A stretch of 64,000 bases of DNA from Clostridium cylindrosporum DSM 605 (GTDB taxonomy: Bacteria; Bacillota; Clostridia; Clostridiales; Caloramatoraceae). The notes beneath the pieces are model-generated. The model was not told the DNA's origin, searched no databases, and saw only the letters and a list, made by a program, of their open reading frames with translations. The stretch covers positions 104,513 to 168,512 of the forward strand of contig NZ_LFVU01000004.1 in the NCBI RefSeq assembly GCF_001047375.1, written 5' to 3'. The translations under genes and the position numbers were made by a program. How positions within the stretch are numbered: the stretch's first letter is position 1; the number at the start of each line of letters is the position of its first letter. Shown here in pieces: positions 51,771 through 59,749 of this stretch.

Positions 51771-54395
51771 TTAGTTATTAATTACTATAGAAGACGATAC
51801 TGAAGCCTTGTTACTAGCTGAATCTTGTATGTCTAATGTATCAAGAGCCTTAAGTGTTAGCCCCTTAGCAATATCATCAGCTGTTACAGCTTTTTCAAGA
51901 GTTAGTACTAAAGTAGTAGCTCCTGTTGTTTGCTGTGAAGTTGTAACTACGTCGTTAGCTGATACCTTAACTCCACCAATGTATAGTTCGAAGTCATTTG
52001 TATCTGCTTCTGCATTCGTTACTTCTTCTGAGAATGTAACTGTTACCTTATCACTATCAGTTAGCTTAGCTGAAACTACTATAGGAACAACATTTTCATT
52101 AATGCTTACTGTACCAGCATATGCATTCATAGTTTTAGTAGATTGTAAAGCCTTAACATTCGCAATATTTACATTACGAATCCCACTAAATGAATTTGAG
52201 TTATCCTTTAGATTTAGAACTGCAACTTGTGTAGTTACGCCATCAGCAGTTTCTGCTGGGTTTAGAGTTACTGATTCTACAACAGCTCCATCAATCTTGT
52301 AGTTAGCTGCATTAGTTGCTGAAGCACCATCAACAGCATTGTCAAATGTAACATTAACCTTGTTGTTGTCTGCTCCTTGAGCTACAGACTTAACAGCTAC
52401 AACAGTTGTGTTAGCAACTACTCCATCTTCACCACGAGTGAAAGATGCTGTAGTAGTATCAGCTGCTACACCTGCTCCACTTGTTACACCGCTAAATGAA
52501 AGCTTTAATGAATAAGCTGCTCCCTTAATATCATTACCATTTAGTAGTGTAGCTAAATCAACACGAACAACTTTCTTGTTTGTTGAAACTTTATAATCAA
52601 CTGTTTTTCCAGCAATAGCACCTATAGTAGTAGTTACATAGTCCTTTACATATGAAGCACTTGTAGCAGCTACTTTTGAAGTTGAAAGTTCTACATCCTT
52701 ATCAAATGTAAACTCTAAGTATTCCTTCTTATTAGTGCCATCAGTAACAACTGCGCTTGAAACAACCTTAGGAGCAGCTGTTTCCTTTACGAAAGTAACA
52801 ACCCTATTTACATTAGTTCCTGCTTCTCCACTTAGGTCTGCAAAGCTTTCAACTGCAACAGTTGTAGCACCATCAAGAACAGCTGAAGCTGTAACATTGT
52901 ACTTAGTTGCATCTGTAGTATCCTTAACAAGGTTACCAGCATCTACTGTAGTACCGTTAATCTTAACTGTTGGCTTAGCTTGTAGTTCTTCTGAGAACTT
53001 AACAGCAAATGTCTTAGCTCCTGTTTGTGTTATTGAGGCTACAGTTGGAGCAACTCCATCCTTATCTCCCTTAACAAGTGAAACTGTTGCTGGGTTTGGA
53101 GTTAGTAGGTTACCAGCTTGGTCTTGAGCTCCAATGATTGTTGCTATAACTTCTTTGTTAGCTGCAACATCTGAACCAACTGTGAAAATGACTTCCTTAG
53201 CACCTGCTACGAAATCGTTAGTAACACCCTTTCCACTACCAGCGACAACTGTACCATTTGCTAGCTTGTAGCTTACAGTTCCTAGTGACTTAATTGGCTC
53301 TGAGAAAACAACCTTAAATGTAGTAGAAGTTATCCTTGAAGTTGAAACTATTGAAGGAGCAATCTTATCAGCGTTAATTGTTATAATTGCTGAATACTTT
53401 GCTATATCCTTATCATCTGTAGTCTTGATATTATCAATAACTACGTCATAACGCTTTTCTAAAACCTTAGTTGAAGTAACTGTTAAAGTTTTTCCGTCAG
53501 TGCTTAATTTTCCGCTTAGTGTACCATCTGTAACTGAATCAATTGATCTAAATGTAACAGTTGCCTTAAATGCTCCACTATTTCCCTCTGTAAATAATGA
53601 AGTTGGATCAACAGCTTTGTTAAACTTAACTTCAACTTGAGTAGCATTAATTGAATTTACTGCTACTACTTCTGGGTTAGAATTCTTTATAGTATCTATA
53701 AGAGCCTCACAATCTAATTCTAACTTATCACTTTCTGCACAAGTTCCAAGATCTTTAGCTGCAACTAGTGCTGCTTCAGCCTTAGTTAGATTTGATGAAG
53801 TCTTAGCATCATTGTATAGTGCTACTGCCTTATCGTAGTCAATTTTGAAATCATCTTCTATTTTCTGAACATCCACTGATGCTTTGTTAAGTCTTTCAAC
53901 TAGCTCTGCATACTTAGCAGCAAATACTGTTTGGTCTACTGCCTTAAGGTCTTCTGTAGCAAGACCAAGGTATGTTTTCCATGCTGGAACATTTTTAATT
54001 CCTACATAGTTTCCAAATCCACCTTGTGATTTAGGTAATAAACTTTTTTCCACTTGGTTAATTCTAGCTATACCCATAATAGCCTTTGATATTCCATCTA
54101 CCTGCTTAGTAAAAGCATTTGCTTGTACCTTTTCTGCCGATGGCATCTTAGCTATAAGTGTTTTAGCTTCTTTTACATAAGCTTCCCATTGTGCTTGGTT
54201 CTTAAGTCCAGCGTAGTTTGTGTTAATTGAGTAAATTAGGTGATTTATCTTAGCCTTTGCATCCTTTTGAGCCTTTGATTCTGCAGCGTTAGCTACATTT
54301 ACTTGTCCTATAGAATTAACTGTACCTGCTACAGCACCTACTGCCATGATTCCTGCCATTGCTGTTCCGATAGCCTTCTTACTTGTTTTTGCCAT
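51771..54395 (-). CDS. S-layer-like protein: helical module plus multiple Big_5/SbsC-type Ig-like domains
   Basis: An 874-residue exported protein; the ATG at 54395 has GGAGGG upstream. The signal peptide MAKTSKKAIGTAMAGIMAVG is nearly identical to that of the protein at 48240. The helical module covers about 30-255 (INTNYAGLKNQAQWEAYV, GNYVGIKNVPAWKTYLGLA, AKDLGTCAESDKLE). About six Ig-like units follow, of the type seen in Bacillaceae S-layer proteins (NATQVEVKFNKAVD, STTFKVVFSEPI, AKTFAVKFSEELQ, DSDKVTVTFSEEV). Composition is rich in Val, Thr, Ala and Lys, with one Cys. This layout, helical N-terminus then tandem Ig-like domains, parallels SbsC. Likely one of the main lattice proteins. Confidence 0.92.
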   Translation of the reverse strand: MAKTSKKAIGTAMAGIMAVGAVAGTVNSIGQVNVANAAESKAQKDAKAKINHLIYSINTNYAGLKNQAQWEAYVKEAKTLIAKMPSAEKVQANAFTKQVDGISKAIMGIARINQVEKSLLPKSQGGFGNYVGIKNVPAWKTYLGLATEDLKAVDQTVFAAKYAELVERLNKASVDVQKIEDDFKIDYDKAVALYNDAKTSSNLTKAEAALVAAKDLGTCAESDKLELDCEALIDTIKNSNPEVVAVNSINATQVEVKFNKAVDPTSLFTEGNSGAFKATVTFRSIDSVTDGTLSGKLSTDGKTLTVTSTKVLEKRYDVVIDNIKTTDDKDIAKYSAIITINADKIAPSIVSTSRITSTTFKVVFSEPIKSLGTVSYKLANGTVVAGSGKGVTNDFVAGAKEVIFTVGSDVAANKEVIATIIGAQDQAGNLLTPNPATVSLVKGDKDGVAPTVASITQTGAKTFAVKFSEELQAKPTVKINGTTVDAGNLVKDTTDATKYNVTASAVLDGATTVAVESFADLSGEAGTNVNRVVTFVKETAAPKVVSSAVVTDGTNKKEYLEFTFDKDVELSTSKVAATSASYVKDYVTTTIGAIAGKTVDYKVSTNKKVVRVDLATLLNGNDIKGAAYSLKLSFSGVTSGAGVAADTTTASFTRGEDGVVANTTVVAVKSVAQGADNNKVNVTFDNAVDGASATNAANYKIDGAVVESVTLNPAETADGVTTQVAVLNLKDNSNSFSGIRNVNIANVKALQSTKTMNAYAGTVSINENVVPIVVSAKLTDSDKVTVTFSEEVTNAEADTNDFELYIGGVKVSANDVVTTSQQTTGATTLVLTLEKAVTADDIAKGLTLKALDTLDIQDSASNKASVSSSIVINN

Positions 54396-54537
54396 GTTAT
54401 TTCCCTCCAAATTCTTTTGTATACTCTTTACCAAATTGATATTTATCCAAAATCATACCCTATGTGCTTCTACGATTCCTAATCAACGCTTCCCAATTCA
54501 TTGATTTGTTAAAACAATCTCATTTGAGTAGATTGTA
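54396..54537 (-). promoter_or_regulatory. Promoter and conserved leader of S-layer-like gene
   Basis: Extended -10 TGCTACAAT (54532-54540, minus strand) followed by CTACT, as in the gene at 50642. The -35 lies in TTTCTAAAC. The leader of about 140 nt has AATTGGGAAGCG inside an AATCAA / TTGATT stem, and the box GGTATGATTTTG (54448-54459), 53 nt before the start codon. Confidence 0.6.
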
Positions 54538-54894
54538 GCACCTTACATTTATGTTTAGAAATTCAATGTAAAGAGTTTACAGTAAGCTTTTATAAAATTT
54601 TCACGCTCTCTCTTCAAATCCCTAACTTTTATACAATAATTTTCTACTTATCTCCTTTTTTCACCTTTTTTCCTCATATAATCCTTTTTTTCTTGTATTT
54701 TGGACAATGATTTTTTGAATTATTTTCATATTAGTTATTGGGTGTTCCATATTTGCCAAACATTACACACACATTTTTTCTCTATTTACTGTATATTTTC
54801 ATGAAATCCTACCTACTTTTTTACCTTTTCTCCTTATACAAATCAGCTAAAGGAATTTGTTTAAATCCCTATTTTATAAAATTTTTTTAATTCT
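54538..54894. other. AT-rich divergent intergenic region
   Basis: About 360 bp of very AT-rich DNA upstream of the divergent S-layer-like and DUF1659 genes. Beyond the promoters listed separately I see no gene, repeat or stable hairpin. Confidence 0.4.
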
Positions 54895-54938
54895 TTGCCC
54901 CTTTCCCCTTCTCCATTCCATTTATGTAGTGAAGGGAG
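54895..54938 (+). promoter_or_regulatory. Candidate promoter of DUF1659-DUF2922 pair, copy 1
   Basis: A 44-bp block starting TTGCCCCTTT and ending CCATTTATGTAGTGAAGGGAG. The block before the second gene pair (60963-61006) has the same length and ends, with changes only in the middle. A CCCCTTTTT motif also precedes the adjacent sigma factor gene. It may be the target of that sigma factor. Confidence 0.4.
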
Positions 54939-54947
54939 TTGATAAGC

Positions 54948-55184
54948 ATGGCAATCAAAACTAAAATAGCCGCTCAATCACTTGTACTAAAAGTAAACTT
55001 AGGTGAGGATAAGAGTGGGAAGATAGCCTTTAAAAATGTTAGCTTAAAGCAGGTAAGACCTGAGGCTAGCGATGAGGGAATCCATGCAGTTGCTGAAACT
55101 GTAAAGGGTATTCTTCCATATCCAGTGGAAAGTGTATCTAAGAGTACACTAAGCGAGATAGTTGATGACACAATAGTAGGCTAA
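54948..55184 (+). CDS. DUF1659 family protein, copy 1
   Basis: A 78-residue protein starting at the ATG at 54948 (GAAGGGAG nine nt before; the frame opens earlier with a TTG inside the spacer). Motifs AIKTKIAAQSLVLKVNLGED and LKQVRPEASDEGIHAVAE are those of DUF1659, a small family of unknown role in Firmicutes. It is usually found directly before a DUF2922 gene, as here (30 bp downstream). A second pair lies at 61016; the two DUF1659 copies differ at 11 of 78 positions by eye. A dedicated terminator ends the two-gene unit. Confidence 0.88.
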   Translation: MAIKTKIAAQSLVLKVNLGEDKSGKIAFKNVSLKQVRPEASDEGIHAVAETVKGILPYPVESVSKSTLSEIVDDTIVG

Positions 55185-55214
55185 AACAATAGAATAAATG
55201 GAGGTGCATAGAAC

Positions 55215-55430
55215 ATGCAAAAGAGCTTAAAGCTTGTATTCCTTGATAATAAGGGAGATAAACAATCAATCATCATACCAGAGGTTAAGGAGGATATAAC
55301 AAGTGCTGAGATAAGAAATCTAGCAGATGTTATTCTTCAGAACAATGTCTTTGGAGATGAGATAAGAAGTCTAGTGAAAACTGTGGAAGCAGCTCTAACT
55401 TCAAAGGATGTTACGACTATAGTATTCTAA
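55215..55430 (+). CDS. DUF2922 family protein, copy 1
   Basis: A 71-residue protein (MQKSLKLVFLDNKGDKQSII, VKEDITSAEIRNLADVILQN) of the DUF2922 family, role unknown, paired with DUF1659. RBS GGAGGTG. It differs from the copy at 61283 at 9 of 71 positions by eye. In many Firmicutes this pair lies near small sigma factor genes; here a sigma-like gene follows 257 bp downstream. Confidence 0.88.
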   Translation: MQKSLKLVFLDNKGDKQSIIIPEVKEDITSAEIRNLADVILQNNVFGDEIRSLVKTVEAALTSKDVTTIVF

Positions 55431-55443
55431 TAATCACGATAAT

Positions 55444-55475
55444 AAAGCCGCTAAGGGAAATCCCTTAGCGGCTTT
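55444..55475 (+). terminator. Terminator of DUF1659-DUF2922 unit, copy 1
   Basis: Perfect arms AAAGCCGCTAAGGGA / TCCCTTAGCGGCTTT with a 2-nt A-A centre, then TTGTTT. Confidence 0.92.
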
Positions 55476-55687
55476 TGTTTATGTAGTTTTATGTACGTTT
55501 ATGTACTAATTCTCTTATTTTTACCAATATATTCACTTCGAGGTTTATATGTGATAGATTCTGAATATTTTCTTCACCTTCATTTATTATTAACCCCTAT
55601 TTCCCCTTGATTCCCCTAGTTTATTCAGCATTTAAGCTTATTCCCCTTTTTCTTTAGGCTAAGGGTAAGAAATTTGGAGGTGAGGTT

Positions 55688-56320
55688 TTGAAAGATGTTA
55701 AATGTGAACTAAGTGAAGAAAATAGTTCTAAAGAAGTGTGTGAAATACAAAGACTTCTAAGGGATGCTAAGGAAAGTGTAGTAAGCCTTGAGGCATTAGT
55801 TAATAAGTTTATGCCCCTTATATTAAAGGCGGCTAAGTACTACTGTGTATCCTCTGATATACTACCTGATGCTATAAGTGAAGGGTCATTAGCATTTATA
55901 AGGTGTATTGAGAAGTATCCACTTGACTCCCCTATTCCCTTTCCCTACTACGCCAAAAGGGCAGTATATTCCCACATAAGATACTACTGTTCAAAGGAGA
56001 TTACAAGACATGATAACACTATTAGCATTCATAGTCCTGTTAATGGATGTGATGACATAACCCTAGAGGATACTATATCCTCAGAGGAGGGACTTGAGGA
56101 TGAATTCTTTAGAAGGTCATCATTTCTAGAGATCATAGACTATATACAGAATCTTAATGACTTAGAAAGAGAGGTTCTCGAGAGGCACTACTTTCTAGGT
56201 CATAGTCTAAAGAAGATATCTGAGGATCTAGGATATAGCTATAGAGGGATTAAGTATGCTAAGTCCCGTGGTATCAAGCTCCTTCAGTCAGAGTTTGAAG
56301 GTGAGGGGAAGTACATATAA
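55688..56320 (+). CDS. Sigma-70 family RNA polymerase sigma factor (atypical)
   Basis: A 210-residue protein with TTG start, set by TTTGGAGG seven to eight nt upstream. Residues about 35-105 match sigma region 2 (LVNKFMPLILKAAKYYC, PDAISEGSLAFIRCIEKY, FPYYAKRAVYSHIRYY). Residues about 150-200 match region 4 with a helix-turn-helix (LNDLEREVLERHYFLGHSL, KKISEDLGYSYRGIKYAKSR). Region 3 is reduced to an acidic linker. Such short sigma factors direct specialised regulons in Clostridia. No anti-sigma gene is adjacent. Its position after a DUF1659-DUF2922 pair, and shared CCCCTTT motifs upstream, suggest the pair is in its regulon. Confidence 0.85.
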   Translation: MKDVKCELSEENSSKEVCEIQRLLRDAKESVVSLEALVNKFMPLILKAAKYYCVSSDILPDAISEGSLAFIRCIEKYPLDSPIPFPYYAKRAVYSHIRYYCSKEITRHDNTISIHSPVNGCDDITLEDTISSEEGLEDEFFRRSSFLEIIDYIQNLNDLEREVLERHYFLGHSLKKISEDLGYSYRGIKYAKSRGIKLLQSEFEGEGKYI

Positions 56321-56520
56321 TTCCTTGAAGCATATGTATTGTAGCTATATTGTAGTAACTTATCACCCTTTCATCACTTACTTATGTATTACTTATTGTC
56401 ATGCTTTATATTATTGATAAGTTAAATATAAAAAGGAGCATCTCTACTCCTTCTAGTTCATAATATAAACTACAAGAAAATTTACATGAATAGAATAATT
56501 TGTATTAAGGAGATATGAAT

Positions 56521-56750
56521 ATGAACAATTTACTATGTAAAGCAATCGGTAAAATAGCAAACTTTCCCCCAGGAAAAAGTTTTTGCTTAAAGGATTTACT
56601 TACTGAAGATGAATGGGCTTCCCTATCAAGTTCAACAACATTTGGAAAAGAGTTTAAAAAACAGTAGATTCTACTACTTATTTAGGAATAAGACCTAGAC
56701 CAAATAAAGGGGGAACTCAATACTATACAAAAGAAGGTTTATTGAATTAG
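56521..56750 (+). pseudogene. DUF1413-like gene with a single frameshift
   Basis: The first frame reads 48 residues (KAIGKIANFPPGKSFCLKDL, LTEDEWASLSSSTTFGKEFK) and stops after FKKQ. The neighbouring frame continues without a gap as DSTTYLGIRPRPNKGGTQYY to a stop at 56750. Joined, they give about 77 residues in the pattern of DUF1413 proteins (FxLKDL, W..L....R..LG..F). One lost base near 56664 explains both frames; adding a G would restore KKQVDSTTYLG. RBS AAGGAG eight nt before the ATG. The next gene starts 12 bp on. Confidence 0.7.
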
Positions 56751-56762
56751 GAGGTAACATTT

Positions 56763-57068
56763 ATGTTAAGTAAACTTTTTAATGTTGGTACATACTATTC
56801 ATTTGAGGAGATTTCTGAGATATATGATAGAGAAATAGGAGATAAAGAACTTTCTTTTGTTTCAGGTAAATTAGTTTTTAAAGATGAGTTTGGTATAGAT
56901 AAAGGTAAAGGTAAGTGTGAAGCCTTTATCTTTGATACAGGCTCAGATGACCATACTATTTTTTATATCTTATATAGAGAAAAAAATATGATTGGAATAA
57001 GACCTGATTATCCTTTAGAATATTGTAAGAGTTTTATAGAAATGCTAAAGTGCTCTTCTTCAAATTAA
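56763..57068 (+). CDS. Hypothetical protein, 101 residues
   Basis: A small acidic soluble protein (MLSKLFNVGTYYSFEEISEI, DTGSDDHTIFYILYREKNMI). Excellent ribosome site AGGAGG, 8 nt before ATG. It follows the frameshifted DUF1413-like gene by 12 bp and was probably its operon partner. I do not recognise a family. The pairing of a DUF1413 gene with a small partner recalls two-gene cassettes, but there is no toxin or antitoxin motif to support that. Confidence 0.6.
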   Translation: MLSKLFNVGTYYSFEEISEIYDREIGDKELSFVSGKLVFKDEFGIDKGKGKCEAFIFDTGSDDHTIFYILYREKNMIGIRPDYPLEYCKSFIEMLKCSSSN

Positions 57069-57112
57069 AAAGAAACAACTACACTAAAAGAAATTGAAAT
57101 AATAGCTATAAA

Positions 57113-57150
57113 TAAGCTAAGCATCTGTTTTTACACTAATGCTTAGCTTT
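57113..57150. terminator. Bidirectional terminator
   Basis: Arms AAGCTAAGCAT / ATGCTTAGCTT with a 14-nt loop, between the plus-strand gene at 56763 and the end of the glycoside hydrolase gene. Confidence 0.75.
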
Positions 57151-57168
57151 AAATCACTCGTGATATAT

Positions 57169-57840
57169 TTACTTTTCCTTGCTATACCAGTTTCTTATAA
57201 CTTCTGCACTTTCTTCACTTGGATAATAACGTTTGTCATCCCCTTGCTTCCCTATTGCAAATATAGAGAAGCCTAGAAACCATGGCTCATTTTCAAATTT
57301 TCTTCTATATGCTTCAAAGCAGTTAGCCTGCTCCTGATTATTTACTATGTCATTTTGGTATGGGTTCCAAGGCTTATTTGAAGCTCCATTAATTTTGGGG
57401 AAACCAAGTTCTCCAAAGAAGATAGGCTTATTCCATTTATCATGGAAATTTTTTATCTCTTGTTTTATATTTTGGTTTCTTAATTGTCCATCAACGGATA
57501 TTTGAGAACTTTCTATTGCACTTGTAAGATTTTCTACCGTATTTGTAGGATTATTTGTAAGCTCAAAATATGCTGCAATTGATATAAAGTCTAGCTTTGA
57601 AAACAGCTTATTATTTAGCTTGTTTTCGTATGCAGCAATACTTTTAGAATCCCAGGATGCTGTGTACCAGAAGTTTGTTCTATATGTTACAAGTCCTTTA
57701 TAATACTTTCTTACATAATCTATAGTGTCACACCAAGCCTTCTCTTCTGATTCCATGATTACAAAGTTGCTTCCTACATTGAATGTACCCATCTTGTATG
57801 GCACTGCAATATTATCTATTAATGGTTTTAGTACATTTGT
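57169..57840 (-). CDS. Glycoside hydrolase surface protein, 3' exon (interrupted by IStron)
   Basis: This open frame of 223 residues is the C-terminal half of the gene whose 5' part is at 59750-60781. It begins in phase right at the shared GG dinucleotide (TNVLKPLIDNIAVPYKMGTF) and has no start codon or ribosome site of its own, although a GTG in frame exists. The sequence fits the second half of a TIM-barrel glycosidase of the GH113-like group: WCDTIDYVRKYYKGLVTYRT, LDFISIAAYFELTNN and the acidic strand KPIFFGELGFPKING, whose Glu is a likely catalytic residue. Expression as full protein depends on removal of the IStron by splicing or excision. Confidence 0.75.
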   Translation of the reverse strand, partial: TNVLKPLIDNIAVPYKMGTFNVGSNFVIMESEEKAWCDTIDYVRKYYKGLVTYRTNFWYTASWDSKSIAAYENKLNNKLFSKLDFISIAAYFELTNNPTNTVENLTSAIESSQISVDGQLRNQNIKQEIKNFHDKWNKPIFFGELGFPKINGASNKPWNPYQNDIVNNQEQANCFEAYRRKFENEPWFLGFSIFAIGKQGDDKRYYPSEESAEVIRNWYSKEK

Positions 57841-57842
57841 CC

Positions 57843-58030
57843 GTTGCCAAAAATCTATAAAAATCTATAAATTCTGTTTAGTTCCCTATTCAACCTATCC
57901 TATTTCAAATATACAAAGACACTCTACTTTAGTTTTATATAATAGTCCAAGGGCGTAAATTCCGATACAACGAATCGTACATATTAGTAATATCTTTCCT
58001 GTGATTAACTTACTAATTTATACTTTGATA
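57843..58030 (-). ncRNA. Putative TnpB guide (omega) RNA at IStron right end
   Basis: TnpB-associated RNAs normally come from the 3' end of tnpB and the element right end, with the guide read from the flank. Here the minus-strand scaffold would end at TTTGGCAACGG. The predicted guide would start ACAAATGTACTAAAACC, inside the host gene. Small hairpins (ACGAATCGT, TTACGCCCTTGGAC region) are visible. Boundaries are guesses by analogy. Confidence 0.4.
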
Positions 58031-59138
58031 GATTAATAGCAGCATTTAAATCCCTATCTATACTTAATCCACAGTCTGTGCATATATAGGTTCTGTCTGA
58101 AAGCTTTAAATCTTTTTTAATTGCTCCACATGAGCTACATGTTTTAGATGATGCATACCATTTATCAGCTTGAACAAACTCTATGCCATTAAATTTACAC
58201 TTATATTTCATTTGGCGTATAAATTCATATAAACACTGCTCTGCAATAGCCTTTGATAAATGCTTATTTTTCATCATTCCACTAATATTTAAATCTTCCA
58301 TAACAACTCTATAGGGCTTTAGCTTTACTATTCTATTCGTTGCTTGATGAATATGATTACTTCTAATGTTTGCTAGTCTTCTATATATTAGCTTTATTTC
58401 TTTTTCAAGCTTAATAATATTATTAGTCTTTACAAACTTAGAATCGACTTTATTCATCTCATACTTTCTCGAAACCTGTCTTTGTAATCTTTTAAGTTTT
58501 TTATTTAGTCTTCTAACTTCATATGATTTATTAATGTTTTTAATTGGCTTATCTAAACAGCTAAGAACTGCTAAACTTTTAATTCCTAAATCTATTCCTA
58601 TTGATAAATCATTATTTAACTCGGTTTGCTTTTCACCTTGTTCAAAGCCTAATGTTAAGTACCAATACTTGCCATCAAAATGACATCTAGGGTTATTGTA
58701 TTTAGGTAAACCAGGTATGATGTGATTAGTTTTATACTTTACCTTGCCTATCTTTTCTAAGTTCACCCTATTGTCTTCAAACTTAATAGCATCATATCTA
58801 ACATAAAAGCTTTTTCTAGACTTCTTCTTAGATTTAAATTTAGGATAACCAGATTCCTTTTTAAAGAATTTCTTAAATGCAGTATCTAAATCACTAAATG
58901 CTTGTGAGGTAATTTGAGCACTTACTTCATAAAGCCATTTATACTCTTGACTCTTTTTAACTGTATTATTAAATTCTTTCTTAATTGCAGATTTAGATGG
59001 TTTTGAACCTTCTTCATATAGTTCACCCCATTTATTAAGTCCCCAGTTGTATGTGAATCTAGCTATACCAACTGATTTAAACATTAATTCTTCCTGCTCT
59101 TTCGTTGGCAGAAGTCTAACTTTTATAGACTTTATCAC
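58005..59138 (-). CDS. tnpB: TnpB RNA-guided endonuclease (IStron-encoded), intact
   Basis: A 377-residue TnpB with all active-site parts: RuvC Asp183 (SIGIDLGIKSLAVL), Glu281 (VVMEDLNISGM), zinc ribbon Cys334/337 and 353/356 (CSSCGAI, CTDCG), and the final RuvC Asp in DRDLNAAINL (361-363). Length is normal for TnpB. The start is a GTG with GGAGGTGAT upstream. TnpB uses an RNA from the element end to cut DNA next to a short motif, helping keep the element at its site. It overlaps the intron-bearing transcript, so splicing and guide-RNA production would compete, as described for other IStrons. Confidence 0.95.
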   Translation of the reverse strand: MIKSIKVRLLPTKEQEELMFKSVGIARFTYNWGLNKWGELYEEGSKPSKSAIKKEFNNTVKKSQEYKWLYEVSAQITSQAFSDLDTAFKKFFKKESGYPKFKSKKKSRKSFYVRYDAIKFEDNRVNLEKIGKVKYKTNHIIPGLPKYNNPRCHFDGKYWYLTLGFEQGEKQTELNNDLSIGIDLGIKSLAVLSCLDKPIKNINKSYEVRRLNKKLKRLQRQVSRKYEMNKVDSKFVKTNNIIKLEKEIKLIYRRLANIRSNHIHQATNRIVKLKPYRVVMEDLNISGMMKNKHLSKAIAEQCLYEFIRQMKYKCKFNGIEFVQADKWYASSKTCSSCGAIKKDLKLSDRTYICTDCGLSIDRDLNAAINLSKYKLVS

Positions 59139-59349
59139 TTTATCACCTCCCTAGCCTTATTGTATCAAATAGTTATCATATTATTGACAACCAATTTTTG
59201 TAATAATAACTTTAAGGTGATAAGATATTTAATTTAATTACAAAAGACATCTTAAACAGACTTTATACATAGTTATAGACTTTTGACCTTATTCAATAGT
59301 ACTCGTCACATACTACCAGTTCTCTCATGAACTTCTTATGCTTTCACAT

Positions 59350-59749
59350 AAGCGTAGACTATATCATTACCTATCTATAGGTATCCCCCACTTCCACTAT
59401 CATTATTGACTTATAGTGTACTTCCCTTCGGAATAGTCGTTGAAGTTTATTCATATCCATTGGACTTAGAATCTTACCTGCTGATTGCCTATTGTATAAA
59501 GCACTTAGGATTTAACCTTATGCTATCTTAGTACTTTTTTCTACTTTCGCAACATTCAAGCTTATCCTTTCAGATTACTTTGTAGTGTACTAAGCTTTAA
59601 GGGTTTCCAGCAATTCAAGGGATTTTGGATGGCTAAAGCCACCGCTCCATGCTCTTTATGAACATGGGAGGCTGTTGACAATTTTAATATCTATAAAGAA
59701 TTTATATGTTTTAGCATATTTTTATAGATATTTTGCAACTGTACAGTTA
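59350..59749 (-). ncRNA. Group I intron 5' part and catalytic core (IStron)
   Basis: Minus-strand signatures in order: a P1 candidate right at the 5' end (GGT|AACTGTACAGTTGC pairs GTAACT with AGTTGC, with a U-G pair at the proposed splice site), P element AATTGCTGGAAACCC (59597-59613), Q element CAATCAGCAGGTAAG (59474-59488), R element TTCAACGACTATTCC (59430-59444) and S element GATATAGTCTACGC (59353-59366). R and S pair as GACTA / TAGTC (P7, guanosine site). Hairpins of the P9 type follow (CTTATG-TGAAAG-CATAAG). The 3' splice site should lie at the far end of the IStron. Confidence 0.85.

Larger units (their letters stand above)
57843..59749 (-). mobile_element. IStron: group I intron plus tnpB, inserted in a glycoside hydrolase gene
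   Basis: About 1.9 kb. The left half on the minus strand is a group I intron core (59350-59660), the right half an intact tnpB (58005-59138) and an RNA-coding right end. Both ends carry an inverted motif GTTGC(C)AAA.ATCTATAAAAAT. The flanks share a GG dinucleotide (CC at 57841-57842 and 59750-59751 on the plus strand). Joining across it restores one open frame, NWR-TNVLKP. Insertion at GG is typical of IS607-family elements. No tnpA is inside, so mobility would need a recombinase in trans. Compare CdISt1 of C. difficile. Confidence 0.85.

Noticed and set aside
57169..57804. Independent short glycosidase gene starting at an in-frame GTG
   Set aside because: No ribosome site, lacks the N-terminal half of the barrel, and joins in phase with the 5' part beyond the IStron.
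59150..59749. Plain non-coding or decayed region upstream of tnpB
   Set aside because: Group I intron core motifs P, Q, R and S are present in order with matching P7 strands.
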